NCBI RefSeq assembly: GCF_030733745.1
Contig: NZ_JASHIK010000024.1
Coordinates: 1 to 64,000, forward strand
DNA length: 64,000 nucleotides
From: Stappia sp. MMSF_3263
Lineage (GTDB): Bacteria > Pseudomonadota > Alphaproteobacteria > Rhizobiales > Stappiaceae
Reading direction: 5' to 3'
Shown: positions 50,371 through 58,577 of the stretch, one piece after another
Layout: the number at the start of each line of letters is the position of its first letter
How positions within the stretch are numbered: the first letter of the stretch is position 1
Translations under genes and position numbers: made by a program
The notes under the pieces: generated by a model
Seen by the model: the letters and a program-made list of their open reading frames with translations, nothing else
What the model was told of the DNA's origin: nothing
The model's database searches: none

Positions 50371-51615
50371 TCAGCCGGCGGCGCGGCCCAGGATCGCCCG
50401 GTCGAGCGCGGAGAACAGCATCGCCGGCAGCACCGGCTTTTCCATAAGCGCGTCGAAGCCCGCCGCCTCCAGGCCGGGACGGTCGGCAAGCGTGGCCGCG
50501 GTGATGCCGATCACCGGAAGCCGGGCGGTGGCAGGGCGGGCACGGATCCCGGCAAGCGTCGCGACCCCGTCCATTTCCGGCATGTTGATGTCGAGCAGCA
50601 CCGCGTCGAAAGGTTCCTCGGCAAGACGTTCAAGCGCCGCCTCGCCGCTCTCGGCCAGCACCGTGTCGCAACCGAAGGCGCCGAGAATCGCCTCCATCAT
50701 CCGCCGGTTGGCCTCGTTGTCATCGACGACGAGCAGCCGCCGCCGGGCGACGGGACGGACATTCCCGCGCGCCGCCCAGCCGGTCGCCGGACCATCCCCG
50801 CCCTCCGGATCGCGAGGGCCGGGCAGGTTCGCCGCCGGAGCGAGAAGCGGCAGGCACAGTTCGAAGCAGCTGCCCTGCGGAGAACTTTCAAAAAGCGTCA
50901 GCCCTCCGCCCTGCGCGGCCGCCAGCCGCGCCGCGCTCCACAGGCCGAGCCCGGTGCCGGACGCGGTGCCGCGCGCCAGATCGCCCCGCTGCCGCGCCCT
51001 GAACAGAAGCGGCTGCTCCTCCGGCGGAATGCCGATCCCGGTATCGGCCAGCCGGATCGCCACGGCCGGCCGGGCGCCGCCCGGCACGAGCGCGGCGGTG
51101 AGCGCGATACCTCCTTCACCGGTGTATTTGAGCGCGTTGTCGTAGAGCACGGACAGGATGCGCCTGAGCGCCAACGGATCGGCAACGCCATAGGCGTCGA
51201 GCTCGCCGGCGATCTCGCAGCGGCTGGCAAGGCCCCTGGCGCGGGCATCGGCGGCAAACAGGTCGGTGACCGACCGGATGATCCCGACCAGGTCGCGCGC
51301 ATCGTCCGTGCGCGAGGCCTGCGCACCCGAAAGCCCCTCCGCCGTCATCGACAAGAGGGCATCGATCGCCATCTCCAGCGTGCGGATCGCGGAGGTCTGG
51401 CGCGGTGTCGTCGGCTCGGTATCGATGATCTCGACCGCCGTGCGCATGGCCGAAAGCGGCGTGCGCAGGTCATGCAGCAGAACCGAGATGCGCGTGTCCT
51501 CCGCCGCTCCGCCACCGGCGGGCGGCCCGTCCGCGACGCCGTCCGGGGATCCTGAAGGCCCCTCGTGCGATCCTGCCGCGCGGCGTTCGTCCTCGCCTCC
51601 GGTCGTTGCGGACAT
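50371..51615 (-). CDS. Soluble hybrid histidine kinase with a C-terminal receiver
   Basis: A 414-residue protein. Its first ~40 residues are low-complexity (Gly/Asp/Ala), with no sensor domain and no membrane helix. Then come a HisKA dimerisation region with His48 (SVLLHDLRTPLSAMR), an ATPase domain (NALKYTGEGG, DTGIGIPPEE, GTGLGLWSAARL) and a receiver with phospho-acceptor Asp342 (VLLDINMPEMDG) and Lys393. Start ATG 51615 follows GGAAGGAGA. No partner is adjacent; the signal must come from a partner protein. Confidence 0.9.
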   Translation of the reverse strand: MSATTGGEDERRAAGSHEGPSGSPDGVADGPPAGGGAAEDTRISVLLHDLRTPLSAMRTAVEIIDTEPTTPRQTSAIRTLEMAIDALLSMTAEGLSGAQASRTDDARDLVGIIRSVTDLFAADARARGLASRCEIAGELDAYGVADPLALRRILSVLYDNALKYTGEGGIALTAALVPGGARPAVAIRLADTGIGIPPEEQPLLFRARQRGDLARGTASGTGLGLWSAARLAAAQGGGLTLFESSPQGSCFELCLPLLAPAANLPGPRDPEGGDGPATGWAARGNVRPVARRRLLVVDDNEANRRMMEAILGAFGCDTVLAESGEAALERLAEEPFDAVLLDINMPEMDGVATLAGIRARPATARLPVIGITAATLADRPGLEAAGFDALMEKPVLPAMLFSALDRAILGRAAG

Positions 51616-51739
51616 GCCGTCTCCTTCCGTGGTGCGGGCACGCTCGCGTCCGCACGGTATGCTGCGCACTGTGACCGAGCCGCCAGCCGAATCAAGCCTA
51701 CATCTTGTCGCCCGGACCGACCCATGCGAAAGAGCCAAC

Positions 51740-52693
51740 ATGGTTGACCAGATCCTTGCCATCGTCCTGCCGGTCTTCGCGCTGATCGCGATCGGCTACA
51801 TCGCCGCACGAATCAAGCTGCTCGACGCCCGTATCGGCGACGCGCTCGGCCAGTTCGTCTATGTGATCGCGATCCCCGTGCTGATCTTCCGGACTCTGGC
51901 GACGAGTTCGCTCGACGGCGTCTCGCCCTGGGGCTTCTGGATTTCCTACTTCACCGGCGTCGCCGTCGTGTGGACCGCCGGCACGCTGATCATCCGCAAG
52001 GTCTTCAAGCGCGAGGCACGCGCCGGTGTCATCGGCGGCATCAATGCCGGTTTCGCCAACACCGTTCTGGTCGGCATCCCGCTGATCACCGCGCTGCACG
52101 GCGAGGCCGGCCTGGTGCCGCTCTTCGTGCTGATCTCCATCCACCTGCCGGTGCTGACCATCGTCTGCGCCGTATTGATGGAACGGGCCGCCGTTCTCGA
52201 CGGCACCCAGGAGGCAAAGCCGCTGGGCGAGCTGCTCGCCGGCATCGCCCGCAATCTCGCGACCAACCCGATCGTCATCGGCATCCTCGCCGGCGGCATC
52301 TGGCGCGTCACCGGACTGCCGGTCGAGGGCATCTTCGCCGACGTGCTCGGCCGCATCGCCGGCGCGGCGATCCCCATCGCCCTGTTCTCGCTCGGCATGA
52401 GCATGGTCGCCTACGGCATTCGCGGCAATCTCGCCCCGGGTCTCGTCCTCGGCGCGCTGAAGATCGTGGTGATGCCGGCCGTCGTCTATGTGATGGCCGC
52501 CCATGTGGTGCACCTGCCGCCGCTGTGGATCTCGGTGGCGACACTGACGGCGGCCTGCCCGACCGGCATCAACGCCTTCCTTTTCGCCAATCGCTACGGC
52601 ACCGGCCATGCAATGTCGGCCAACTCGATCACCCTGACGACGGCGCTCGCCGTGGTCGCCACGGGCGCCTGGATGGCCTTTCTCGGGCTCTGA
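51740..52693 (+). CDS. AEC-family (auxin efflux carrier-like) transporter
   Basis: A 317-residue membrane protein with ten helices. It opens with ILAIVLPVFALIAIGYIAARIKLLD and contains the paired GGINAGFANTVLVGIPL and ACPTGINAFLFANRYG motifs of the auxin-efflux-carrier/malate permease family. Substrate probably an organic acid. It is divergent from the hybrid kinase across 124 bases. Confidence 0.92.
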   Translation: MVDQILAIVLPVFALIAIGYIAARIKLLDARIGDALGQFVYVIAIPVLIFRTLATSSLDGVSPWGFWISYFTGVAVVWTAGTLIIRKVFKREARAGVIGGINAGFANTVLVGIPLITALHGEAGLVPLFVLISIHLPVLTIVCAVLMERAAVLDGTQEAKPLGELLAGIARNLATNPIVIGILAGGIWRVTGLPVEGIFADVLGRIAGAAIPIALFSLGMSMVAYGIRGNLAPGLVLGALKIVVMPAVVYVMAAHVVHLPPLWISVATLTAACPTGINAFLFANRYGTGHAMSANSITLTTALAVVATGAWMAFLGL

Positions 52694-52719
52694 CGCCCGC
52701 GCAACGCGGCGCACCGCGA

Positions 52720-53595
52720 TCAGGCAAGCCCGACCAGGGCGCGAATGTCCTTCGGCTCCGCCCCTTGCGCCCTGAGCACCGAAAGCGCCGTGTCTCCCTG
52801 GGATTTCGACAGCTTGCGCCCGTCCTCGCCCAGCACCAGGCGATGATGGCGGTAGACGGGTTCGTCCAGCCCCAGCAGCATCTGAAGCACCCGGTGGACG
52901 GCGGTCGCCTCGAAGAGATCGCGCCCGCGCACCACATGGGTGATGCCCTGCAGCGCATCGTCGAGGACAACGGAAAGATGATAGCTCGTCGGCGTGTCCT
53001 TGCGCGCCAGCACCACATCGCCCCAGCGCGCCGGATCGGCGGCGACCCGCGCGATCTGTCCGTCCTCGCCGAGCTCCCGCCAGGTGAGCGGGGTCGCAAG
53101 GCGCGCCAGCGCGGCGCCCATGTCGAGCCGGAGCGCGAAAGGGGCGGCCGCCGCCGCACGCATGCCGATCTCCTGCTCAGCCAGCACGGCGGCGTCACCT
53201 GGATAGAGCGGCGCCCCGTCGGGATCGCGGGGAAAGGGGGTTCCCTCGCGCGTTTCGAAATCGGCAACCGCCTGGCGGATCTCGCCGCGCGTCAGGTAGC
53301 CGCGATACAGCACCCCCATAGCCTCAAGCCGGTCAAGCGCCGCCGCGTAGTCGGAAAAATGCTCCGACTGCCGGCGCACGGGCTCCTCCCATACGAGGCC
53401 GAGCCAGGCGAGATCGGCCAGCATCGCCGCCTCGAGTTCCGGCGTGCAACGTGCGCGGTCGATGTCTTCGATCCGGATGAGGAGGCGGCCGCCCGCCTGC
53501 CGCGCCATGTCGGCGTTGAGCAGGGCGGACAAGGCATGGCCAAGATGCAGGCGGCCATTGGGCGAGGGCGCGAAACGAAAGACCGGGCGTATCAT
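52720..53595 (-). CDS. gluQRS: Glutamyl-Q tRNA(Asp) synthetase
   Basis: A 291-residue truncated glutamyl-tRNA-synthetase paralogue that glutamylates queuosine in tRNA(Asp). It has the class I motifs FAPSPNGRLHLGHA (HLGH at 17-20) and RKLSKSQGD and lacks an anticodon domain, as expected. The zinc-site cysteines of the E. coli enzyme are not visible in the matching stretch (LYRGYLTRGEIRQ). ATG 53595 with AGGGG upstream is preferred over 53616. Confidence 0.92.
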   Translation of the reverse strand: MIRPVFRFAPSPNGRLHLGHALSALLNADMARQAGGRLLIRIEDIDRARCTPELEAAMLADLAWLGLVWEEPVRRQSEHFSDYAAALDRLEAMGVLYRGYLTRGEIRQAVADFETREGTPFPRDPDGAPLYPGDAAVLAEQEIGMRAAAAAPFALRLDMGAALARLATPLTWRELGEDGQIARVAADPARWGDVVLARKDTPTSYHLSVVLDDALQGITHVVRGRDLFEATAVHRVLQMLLGLDEPVYRHHRLVLGEDGRKLSKSQGDTALSVLRAQGAEPKDIRALVGLA

Positions 53596-53660
53596 GTCGC
53601 CCCTGTTGTCCGGCACCGGAGGGATCCGGTCAATGGCCGCCCGGGCTCAAGAACCCAGGT

Positions 53661-54518
53661 TCAGCGATCGGCATCGTCCATGTCGCTGCAGGTCTTCAGG
53701 TAGACGCCTTTCGGCAGCTTCGTCGTCGGATCGCCGCAAGCCCCGACCATGCGCGCCGCGTCGAGCCCGCGCGCGCCGGCAAGGTTTGCCCCCACCAGCC
53801 GCGTCCGCCGCATCAATGCGCCTTCCAGATTGGCATCCGACAGATCGGCTCCGGTAAGGTCGGCGCTGGAAAAATGCGCGCCGGAAAGATCCGCTCCGCG
53901 AAAGATCGCGCCGACCGCCTTCACCCGGTCGAAATCGGCATAGGGAAGGCGGGCCCCCGTCAGGTCGGCATTCATCAGGTCGGCGCGTTCCAGGTTTACA
54001 CCGTCCATCTTGGCTTCGCGAAAACTCGCGCCGGCGGCCTGGGTCCGGATCAGCAGCGCCAGCCGCATGTCCGCGCCGGCAAGGCTTGCGCCGGCAAGCT
54101 TCGCCTCGATCAGGTCGGCGTTGCGCAGGTCGGCGCCATCGAGCCTGGCCTTGATCAGAACCGCCTTTTCCATGTCGACGCCGCGCATCGAGGCGCCCGT
54201 CAGGTCGGCACCGGAAAGATCCGTCCGCTCGACCTCGGCGCGGCGCAGGTCGGCGTCCTTCAGGTCGGCGCCGACAAGCGCGGCCTCCTTCAGGTCCGCC
54301 TCGCGCAGGATCACCCGCGATAGCTTCGCCTGCTCCAGCTTGACGCCGCGCAGCTCCGACAGGCGCAAGTCGCAGCGCACGCATTCGCCCGTGCGCTTCA
54401 GGCGCTCGACATCGGTCTCCGCCGCCGCCATGCCGGCAAGCATCGTGCCCATGAACCCGGCAAGCGCCATCGCCGAGGCGAGGCGGCCAAGACGACCAAC
54501 ACGTGAACCCAAAGCCAT
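53661..54518 (-). CDS. Exported pentapeptide-repeat protein
   Basis: A 285-residue protein. A signal peptide (about residues 1-33, MALAGFMGTMLAGMAAAE) is followed by CVRC (Cys46, Cys49) and then some 40 consecutive pentapeptides of A(D/N)LXX type up to about residue 255. These should form a right-handed square beta-helix in the periplasm or on the surface. A short tail holds two more cysteines (GACGDPTT, KTCSDMD). ATG 54518 is preceded by GGAGG; frames upstream to 54608 lack this. gluQRS follows 65 bases on. Confidence 0.87.
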   Translation of the reverse strand: MALGSRVGRLGRLASAMALAGFMGTMLAGMAAAETDVERLKRTGECVRCDLRLSELRGVKLEQAKLSRVILREADLKEAALVGADLKDADLRRAEVERTDLSGADLTGASMRGVDMEKAVLIKARLDGADLRNADLIEAKLAGASLAGADMRLALLIRTQAAGASFREAKMDGVNLERADLMNADLTGARLPYADFDRVKAVGAIFRGADLSGAHFSSADLTGADLSDANLEGALMRRTRLVGANLAGARGLDAARMVGACGDPTTKLPKGVYLKTCSDMDDADR

Positions 54519-54749
54519 CCCGGATATTCCTCCCATGCGCCCGGCCTCCCCAAGCCGGACCACGTCACCCTCGACATGTCTTTTCAGGTAGGCGAAGACC
54601 ACGGCCATTTTAAGGGCCTGCGCATTGCAAATCGGTTTAACCGCGCAATGCCCGTACAGTTGCGACCCTGTGAAAGAAGCTGAGGACTCCCGTTCGGCAA
54701 CTTGTTAATATCCTGTGGATTCTGCCAAGCGAACCGGGGGGCGGTCGCC

Positions 54750-55247
54750 ATGAAGGGACTTCTGAAATTCCTCAAGGAAACGCGCCGGCGGCGGGTGCGA
54801 AAACCGGTGCGGCAAGTTGTTGTCCTGCTCGCCGCGGGCCTCATTGCACTCGCCGCGGCCGGCGCGGGGCCGACACCGGCGCAGGCGGCGGAGATCGTCG
54901 CGCGCATCGATCTGTCCGACCAGCGCATGAATGTCTATGTCAACGGCCGGCGGGCGCACTCCTGGCCGGTTTCCACCGCCCGGCGCGGCTACCGCACGCC
55001 TGTCGGAACCTTTCGGCCCGGGCGCATGCACAAGCGCTATTTCTCGAAGAAATACAATGGCGCGCCGATGCCCTACTCGGTTTTCTTCCATGGCGGCTAC
55101 GCCATCCATGGCACCGACCAGATCCGCCGGCTCGGCCAGCCGGCCTCGCATGGCTGCATCCGCCTGCATCCCGGCAATGCAAGGCAGCTGTTCTCGATGA
55201 TACGCCAGTCGGGAAAACGCAATGCGCGAATCGTTATCACCCGGTAA
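54750..55247 (+). CDS. Exported L,D-transpeptidase (YkuD)
   Basis: A 165-residue protein. A basic N-terminus and hydrophobic segment (22-47, ending AQAAE) give an export signal. The YkuD catalytic motif is complete: His120-Gly121 (YAIHGTD) and Ser133-His134-Gly135-Cys136 (PASHGCIRLH). It should crosslink peptidoglycan or anchor outer-membrane lipoproteins. It is monocistronic. Confidence 0.93.
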   Translation: MKGLLKFLKETRRRRVRKPVRQVVVLLAAGLIALAAAGAGPTPAQAAEIVARIDLSDQRMNVYVNGRRAHSWPVSTARRGYRTPVGTFRPGRMHKRYFSKKYNGAPMPYSVFFHGGYAIHGTDQIRRLGQPASHGCIRLHPGNARQLFSMIRQSGKRNARIVITR

Positions 55248-55316
55248 CCTTTACCGGCGATCGCGCGCAACGCCCCTTTGCGGAACGGCGCATGACGCAT
55301 AAAGTGAGGGGATCGG

Positions 55317-55340
55317 TCTCCCGCCGCGCAAGCGGGGAGA
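55317..55340. repeat. Hairpin 1 of the structured spacer
   Basis: TCTCCCGC pairs with GCGGGGAGA (one bulge) around CGCGCAA, about 70 bases after the L,D-transpeptidase stop. Confidence 0.5.
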
Positions 55341-55348
55341 GGCTGGCG

Positions 55349-55394
55349 GGACGAAGGAAGACAGCGGGGTCGCATTTGCCGCCTTCCCTCGTCC
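55349..55394. repeat. Hairpin 2 of the structured spacer
   Basis: GGACGAAGGAAG (55349-55360) pairs with CTTCCCTCGTCC (55383-55394) at 11 of 12 positions. Inner GCGG/CCGC extends the stem, and flanking GGCGG/CCGCC extends it outward. Confidence 0.65.
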
Positions 55395-55425
55395 GCCAAT
55401 CGCTGACGACGCACTACCTACTATC

Positions 55426-55472
55426 AGCGTGCCAATGATGGAGCAAAACCCTTGCCAAATCGTTGGCACGCC
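55426..55472. repeat. Long-armed inverted repeat
   Basis: AGCGTGCCAATGAT (55426-55439) and ATCGTTGGCACGCC (55459-55472) match at 12 of 14 positions with a 19-base spacer. Core GTGCCAA/TTGGCAC. Confidence 0.6.
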
Positions 55473-55582
55473 GATCCCACAGGATCTGCGCGCGCGACTA
55501 CTCGTTTCCACAACATGTTGAGGCTATTAGGGGTTCGCTAACCTCTCCTGCGAGGCATTCCGCAAGGCGGGATGCGAACCGG

Positions 55583-55600
55583 CGTTAAGAACCGTTAACG
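55583..55600. promoter_or_regulatory. Perfect short inverted repeat near the patatin 3' end
   Basis: CGTTAA, 6 bases, TTAACG. It resembles, but is one base shorter than, the TTAA-N7-TTAA CtrA box of alphaproteobacteria. Confidence 0.35.
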
Positions 55601-55622
55601 AAGACCCGGAAAACCACCCCGA

Positions 55623-56669
55623 TCACAGGAATTCCTCGCGCAGATCGACGCTGGAGCGGGTGCCGACCGAATCATAATGCGCGTCCGCCCACTGCTCGGC
55701 CGCCTGCCGGCCGATGTCGCGCAAATGGGTGAGAAAGCGCCATTCCGCGTTGACCTTCGAGGAGGCCTGCAGCGGCTTGAGTCCTTCCGCCGAGATCCGG
55801 TGGATATGGACCTTCTGGTAGTCCTTGCGGTCGAGCTTGCCGTCCTCGATCAGCCGCGTGACGAATTCGATGGCCCGCATCTCGCGCAAGAGCGTCGAGT
55901 TGAAGGTGATCTCGTTCAGCCGGTTGAGGATCTCGCGCGCCGTGCGCGGCGTCTCGCGGCGCTCCACCGGGTTGATCTGCACCAGCACCGTGTCGGGCGT
56001 GCCGGTGGCGCCGAACAGCGGAAACAGCGGCGGGTTGCCCATGTAGCCGCCATCCCAGTAGGGCACGCCGTCGATCTCCACCGCCTGGAAGAGATGCGGC
56101 AGACAGGCCGACGCCATCACCGCGTCGAGCGTGATCTCCTCGCCGGAGAAGACCTTGATCTTGCCGCTATGGACATTGGTCGCGCTGATGAAGACCTTCA
56201 TGCGCTCGCAGGCATTGACCGCGTCGAAATCGACGGTTTCCTCCACCACCTCGCGCAGCGGGTTGATGTTGAGCGGATTGAACTCGTAAGGAGAAGCAAA
56301 GCGCGAGGCGATGTCGAAGGCGAGGAAGCTCGGCGACATGTCGAGGCTCCACTGGCCCATGATCACGTCGAGCGGCGTGCGCCGGATCGGGCTCAGCCAG
56401 GCCCCGTCGCTGACCGCCTTCCAGAAGCGGTGGAGCGCGGCGCGCGCCCCCTCCTCGCCCCCTTCATGCATGCCGGCGGCGAGCGCCACCGCGTTCATCG
56501 CCCCGGCCGAGGTGCCGCTGACGCCCTCAATGGTAAAGAGCTCGCGTTCCAGCAGCCAGTCGAGCACGCCCCAGGTGAAGGCGCCATGGGCACCGCCCCC
56601 CTGCAGGGCAAGGTTGATCGGCTTGGGTGAGCTGCCCACCTTCGTCTTCCGGCTCTTGCCGGCCGTCAC
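55623..56669 (-). CDS. Patatin-like phospholipase
   Basis: A 348-residue lipid acyl hydrolase. It has the oxyanion loop ALQGGGAHGAFTWGVL (about 21-36), nucleophile Ser54 in SGTSAG and catalytic Asp206 in WDGGYMGN, a Ser-Asp dyad. No signal peptide. Start is taken as GTG 56669, overlapping the bdhA stop (GTGA), so the two are co-translated. It could act on membrane lipid or on polyhydroxybutyrate granules. The frame running farther upstream is a shadow of bdhA. Confidence 0.9.
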   Translation of the reverse strand: MTAGKSRKTKVGSSPKPINLALQGGGAHGAFTWGVLDWLLERELFTIEGVSGTSAGAMNAVALAAGMHEGGEEGARAALHRFWKAVSDGAWLSPIRRTPLDVIMGQWSLDMSPSFLAFDIASRFASPYEFNPLNINPLREVVEETVDFDAVNACERMKVFISATNVHSGKIKVFSGEEITLDAVMASACLPHLFQAVEIDGVPYWDGGYMGNPPLFPLFGATGTPDTVLVQINPVERRETPRTAREILNRLNEITFNSTLLREMRAIEFVTRLIEDGKLDRKDYQKVHIHRISAEGLKPLQASSKVNAEWRFLTHLRDIGRQAAEQWADAHYDSVGTRSSVDLREEFL

Positions 56670-57448
56670 TGGGCGACCCAGCCGCCATCCATCTGCAGCA
56701 TCGCACCGGTGATCGCCGAGGCCTGGTCTCCGGCGAGATACAGCGCCAGCGCCGCCACCTGGTCGACGGTGACGAATTCCTTGGTCGGCTGGGCGGCGAG
56801 CAGCACGTCGCGCTTGACCTGTTCCTCGGTCATCCCGCGCGCCTTCATCGTGTCGGGGATCTGGGCTTCCACCAGCGGCGTCCAGACATAGCCGGGGCAG
56901 ATCGCGTTGACGGTGACGCCCGACTGCGCCACTTCCAGCGCGATGGTCTTGGTGAAGCCGGCGATGCCGTGCTTGGCCGCCACATAAGCGCTCTTGAACG
57001 GCGAAGCGACCAGAGCATGGGCCGAGGCGGTGTTGATGATCCGCCCCCAGCCCTTCTTCTTCATGCCCGGCACGGCGGCCCGCGTCGTGTGGAAGGCCGA
57101 GGACAGGTTGATGGCGATGATCGCATCCCATTTCGCGACCGGAAAGTCCTCGACCGGAGAGACGTGCTGGATGCCGGCATTGTTGACGAGAATGTCGACG
57201 CCGCCGAAGGCCTCCTCCGCCTCCGCCATCATCGCCGCGATCTCGTCCGGCTTCGTCATGTCGGCGGGCGAATGGCGGCAGGCAACGCCGAACTCGCTTT
57301 CGATCCCGGAACGTTCCTTCTCGATCGCATCCCGATCGCCAAAGCCGTTGATCACCACATTGGCGCCGTTGGCGGCGAAGATGCGGGCGATGGCCAGGCC
57401 GATGCCGGAGGTCGAACCGGTGACGAGGGCGGTCTTGTTGGTCAGCAT
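56666..57448 (-). CDS. bdhA: D-3-hydroxybutyrate dehydrogenase
   Basis: A 260-residue short-chain dehydrogenase oxidising 3-hydroxybutyrate to acetoacetate with NAD. It has the cofactor motif TGSTSGIG (11-18), NNAG at 89-92, and the catalytic Ser142, Tyr155 (SAYVAAKHG) and Lys159. The BdhA-specific GYVWTPLVEAQIPD and the C-terminal MDGGWVAQ distinguish it from other SDRs. ATG 57448 follows AGGAG. Its leader carries hairpins and a direct repeat. Confidence 0.95.
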   Translation of the reverse strand: MLTNKTALVTGSTSGIGLAIARIFAANGANVVINGFGDRDAIEKERSGIESEFGVACRHSPADMTKPDEIAAMMAEAEEAFGGVDILVNNAGIQHVSPVEDFPVAKWDAIIAINLSSAFHTTRAAVPGMKKKGWGRIINTASAHALVASPFKSAYVAAKHGIAGFTKTIALEVAQSGVTVNAICPGYVWTPLVEAQIPDTMKARGMTEEQVKRDVLLAAQPTKEFVTVDQVAALALYLAGDQASAITGAMLQMDGGWVAQ

Positions 57449-57469
57449 GCGAAACGATCTCCTGTCCTG

Positions 57470-57537
57470 CCGGGCGAGGGACGCCCGGCCGGCGCCCTTG
57501 CGGCGCCTTCTGGCACGGCGGACGCCCTTGCGGCGCC
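57470..57537. repeat. Hairpin and direct repeats in the bdhA leader
   Basis: CCGGGCG-AGGGA-CGCCCGG (57470-57488), then CGCCCTTGCGGCGCC twice with a 30-base period (57493-57507, 57523-57537). The first copy can form GGCGCC-CTTGC-GGCGCC. Confidence 0.55.
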
Positions 57538-57600
57538 CCATGGAAAACCCGCCACATAGAACATGAGATCGCGTTGCACTGCAACAAGGCGGCGGACGGC

Positions 57601-58455
57601 TCAACGCCGCAAAGGGCCGCCCGCGTCCCGTCCCGTACCGCCCCGCTCCCGTGACAACACCCTTGCACGGCCGGCGGGCTGGGGTTGCGGATCGGCCGGA
57701 GCGACCGACAAGGCCAGAACATTGCCGAGCATCGCGAGCACAAGCGCGAACCCGGCCGACTGGACAATGCTCTCGCCGGTCCGCATGACCACGATCGCCG
57801 GTACCCTGTATCCGGCCGCCAGGATCAATTCGGCAAGAACGAAGACACCGAGATACAGCAGCGCCAGGACAAGCAGGATCAGGAGCAGCGTCACGCTCAT
57901 CGGCACGCCGTAGCCGCGGGACCTGCGGAAGGCACCGGACAGCGTCAGTCGCCCGCCCAGCGAGACGGCTGGAAGCACGACCGAGGCCCGCAGCAGAACG
58001 GGCAGCAGGACGATGAGCATGCCGCTGGCGACCGCGGAGTTCCAGGTTATGAGCCCGCTCGCCACGACGACAAGCACGTAGAGCGCGATAAGGCCGAACA
58101 TCGTCGCCAGGTAGCGCAGATGCGTGCCGCCAATGGCGAAACGGAAGAAGGAGGGACGCTCGCCGACGAGAAGATACCGATGCCAGGCAATCGCGGCGAT
58201 CGCGTGCATGACCAGTGCCAGAACGATCAGGGTGATGTTCTCGAGCATCCGGCTGTCACCGAAGAGGCGCGCCCGCAGGCCCGCATAGGCGGCATCCGCA
58301 TCGATCTCCAGCAGAGTTCCGATCCGCGCACCGGTCAGGAGTTCCGGCAGTTCGAGCAGGATCGAGACGAGCCCGAAGGCCATGGCGAAGGGAACAAGGC
58401 CGCCGAGGAGGTCAGCAAATGTCCGTGCCGCAAGATCGCGCGTTCTTCGAAGCAT
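57601..58455 (-). CDS. Membrane protein of unknown function, paralog 1 of 4
   Basis: A 284-residue protein with about six hydrophobic helices. Shares two motifs with the three genes upstream: AWHRYLLVGERP near residue 105 and VLPAVSLGGRLTLSGAF near 170. Its C-terminal tail differs (PQPQPAGRARVLSRERGG) and lacks the RERQMAQG end of paralogs 2 and 3. ATG 58455 gives MLRRTRDLAARTFADLLGG. I do not recognise a family. Confidence 0.8.
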   Translation of the reverse strand: MLRRTRDLAARTFADLLGGLVPFAMAFGLVSILLELPELLTGARIGTLLEIDADAAYAGLRARLFGDSRMLENITLIVLALVMHAIAAIAWHRYLLVGERPSFFRFAIGGTHLRYLATMFGLIALYVLVVVASGLITWNSAVASGMLIVLLPVLLRASVVLPAVSLGGRLTLSGAFRRSRGYGVPMSVTLLLILLVLALLYLGVFVLAELILAAGYRVPAIVVMRTGESIVQSAGFALVLAMLGNVLALSVAPADPQPQPAGRARVLSRERGGTGRDAGGPLRR

Positions 58456-58577
58456 GGGAAATGACGATCCGAGACTGTGCCCGGCCGGGGCGGGCAGCAA
58501 TATCCGTTCCTAACCGATCGCCCGCGCGGGGCGGGCAAAAACCGCATCGCATGGTTGACGCGCCGTATGACGCGGGC

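Larger units (their letters stand above)
55248..55622. other. 375-base gene-free, highly structured convergent spacer
   Basis: Lies between the 3' ends of the L,D-transpeptidase and patatin genes. It contains two adjacent hairpins and two further inverted repeats (listed separately) but no coding frame. Candidate small RNA, double terminator or protein-binding region. Confidence 0.55.

Noticed and set aside
55501-55600. tRNA-like segment with GGTTCGCTAACC and GATGCGAACC
   Set aside because: No cloverleaf, acceptor stem or anticodon arm can be drawn.
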